In this document: in pieces, positions 5,811 through 6,394 of the stretch | Layout: each line of letters opens with the position of its first letter | Position numbering within the stretch: position 1 is the first letter of the stretch | From: Pseudolabrys sp. | Lineage (GTDB): Bacteria; Pseudomonadota; Alphaproteobacteria; Rhizobiales; Xanthobacteraceae | Direction: 5' to 3' | DNA: 6,394 bases | Assembly (NCBI GenBank): GCA_026125925.1 | Contig: JAHCKF010000214.1 | Coordinates: 1-6,394 of the forward strand | Notes under the pieces: model-generated | What the model was told of the DNA's origin: nothing | The model's input: the letters and a program-made list of their open reading frames with translations, nothing else | The model's database searches: none | Made by a program: the position numbers and the translations under genes

Positions 5811-6394
5811 TCAGCGGAAGCCGCCGCCGCCATTCACATAGACCGTGTCCGCCGTCATGTATTCACAGGCATCCGAGCACATGAAGAGCACGAGTTCGCC
5901 GATCTCCTCCGGCAGGCCGAAGCGTTTCATCGGCACGTCGGCGAGCATCTGCGCCTTGAGTTCGGCCGAAGTCTGCGACGTCACCTGGAAGTTGGTGTCG
6001 AGCGGGCCGGGCGAAATCGACAGCGCGCGGATGCCCTGGGTGGCGAACTCGCGGGCGACGCCCATGGTCATGGTCACGACCGCGCCCTTGGCGGAGGCAT
6101 AATGCACGCTGGAGCCGCCGCCGCCGCGCCGGTGCGCCATGCTGCCGACATTGACGATGACGCCGAAGCGGTTGGCGAGCATGTGCGGCAGCACGGCCTG
6201 CATCGCGTAGAACGTGCCCTTGACGTTGAGGTCGAAAGTGGCGTCGAGCAGATCGTCGTCGATGTCGAGGAACTTGGCGCGCCGCACGGCCGAGCCCGCG
6301 GAATTGAACAGGAACTGCACGCTGCCGAAATCGTCGATCGCCAGTTCGACCATGTTCTTGACCGCGGCGCGCTCGGTGACGTCAATGGCCAGCG
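5811..6394 (-). CDS. Short-chain dehydrogenase/reductase (SDR), N-terminus outside window
   Basis: This is an NAD(P)-dependent oxidoreductase of the classical SDR family; substrate unknown. The frame is open to the right edge, so the apparent start at 6353 is internal: the codons before it read LAIDVTERAAVKN, the usual D-V-T strand and helix preceding the FGSVQFLFNSAG segment. The TGxxxGxG cofactor loop is therefore beyond the window. Visible signatures are NSAG (6305-6294, where most members have NNAG), catalytic Ser in NVGS (6143-6141), the YASAK active site with Tyr at 6101-6099 and Lys at 6089-6087, the SPGPLDT loop, and the C-terminal Rossmann-closing segment ADTVYVNGGGGF. Visible length is 193 residues of an expected 245-255. 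The C-terminal VNGGGG in place of the usual VDGG is a small oddity, consistent with a gluconate-5-dehydrogenase or FabG-like enzyme, but neither can be chosen. Confidence 0.93.
   Translation of the reverse strand, partial: LAIDVTERAAVKNMVELAIDDFGSVQFLFNSAGSAVRRAKFLDIDDDLLDATFDLNVKGTFYAMQAVLPHMLANRFGVIVNVGSMAHRRGGGGSSVHYASAKGAVVTMTMGVAREFATQGIRALSISPGPLDTNFQVTSQTSAELKAQMLADVPMKRFGLPEEIGELVLFMCSDACEYMTADTVYVNGGGGFR

Overview
The window looks like chromosomal DNA of a GC-rich alphaproteobacterium, most likely of the Bradyrhizobium/Rhodopseudomonas/Xanthobacteraceae group of Rhizobiales. The evidence is strongly GC-biased codon use in the housekeeping genes (about two thirds GC in a line counted inside the first gene) and several intergenic repeats that I recognise from memory, not from a search, as typical of these genomes.

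Layout. Bases 1-1407 are the 3' nine-tenths of a carboxyltransferase (beta) subunit gene of a biotin-dependent acyl-CoA carboxylase, most likely propionyl-CoA carboxylase PccB. A palindromic repeat (about 1416-1501) follows, and its far end appears to supply the ribosome binding site of the next gene. Three small co-oriented genes come next: DUF4160 (TTG start), DUF2442 (4-base overlap) and, 29 bases on, a markedly AT-richer gene for a 184-residue protein with a possible PD-(D/E)XK-like nuclease signature (1507-2572). A GFA-family zinc protein follows (2598-3008). It converges across a three-way-junction repeat (3022-3096) on a small ribbon-helix-helix antitoxin-like gene on the minus strand (3106-3291) that has no toxin beside it.

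Bases 3292-3981 hold no convincing gene. They contain a tail-to-tail palindromic repeat (3383-3431) and then about 330 bases dense in RNA-like structure: a nested stem whose wobble pairs only work as G.U on the plus strand (3511-3565), a run of alternating GGAGG/CCTCC segments that can pair in mutually exclusive ways (3583-3646), and a 13-bp perfect inverted repeat around a GAAA-tetraloop hairpin (3741-3828). This is the least explained part of the window.

The last third is ordinary again: a small secreted protein of unknown function (3982-4527), half of a diverged copy of the 3022-3096 repeat (4539-4566), a ChaA-type Ca2+/H+ antiporter (4647-5798), and, convergent with it, the C-terminal part of a short-chain dehydrogenase/reductase running off the right edge (5811-6394, minus).

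Taken together, the core metabolic gene pccB is followed by a small accessory cluster (1416-3850) of repeats, small toxin-antitoxin-like genes and one gene of foreign composition. The biotin carboxylase partner (pccA) that often lies near pccB is not in the window. I see no tRNA, rRNA, CRISPR array, transposase or phage gene. The best candidates for something undescribed are the DUF4160-DUF2442-nuclease-like trio and the structured plus-strand element at 3511-3828.
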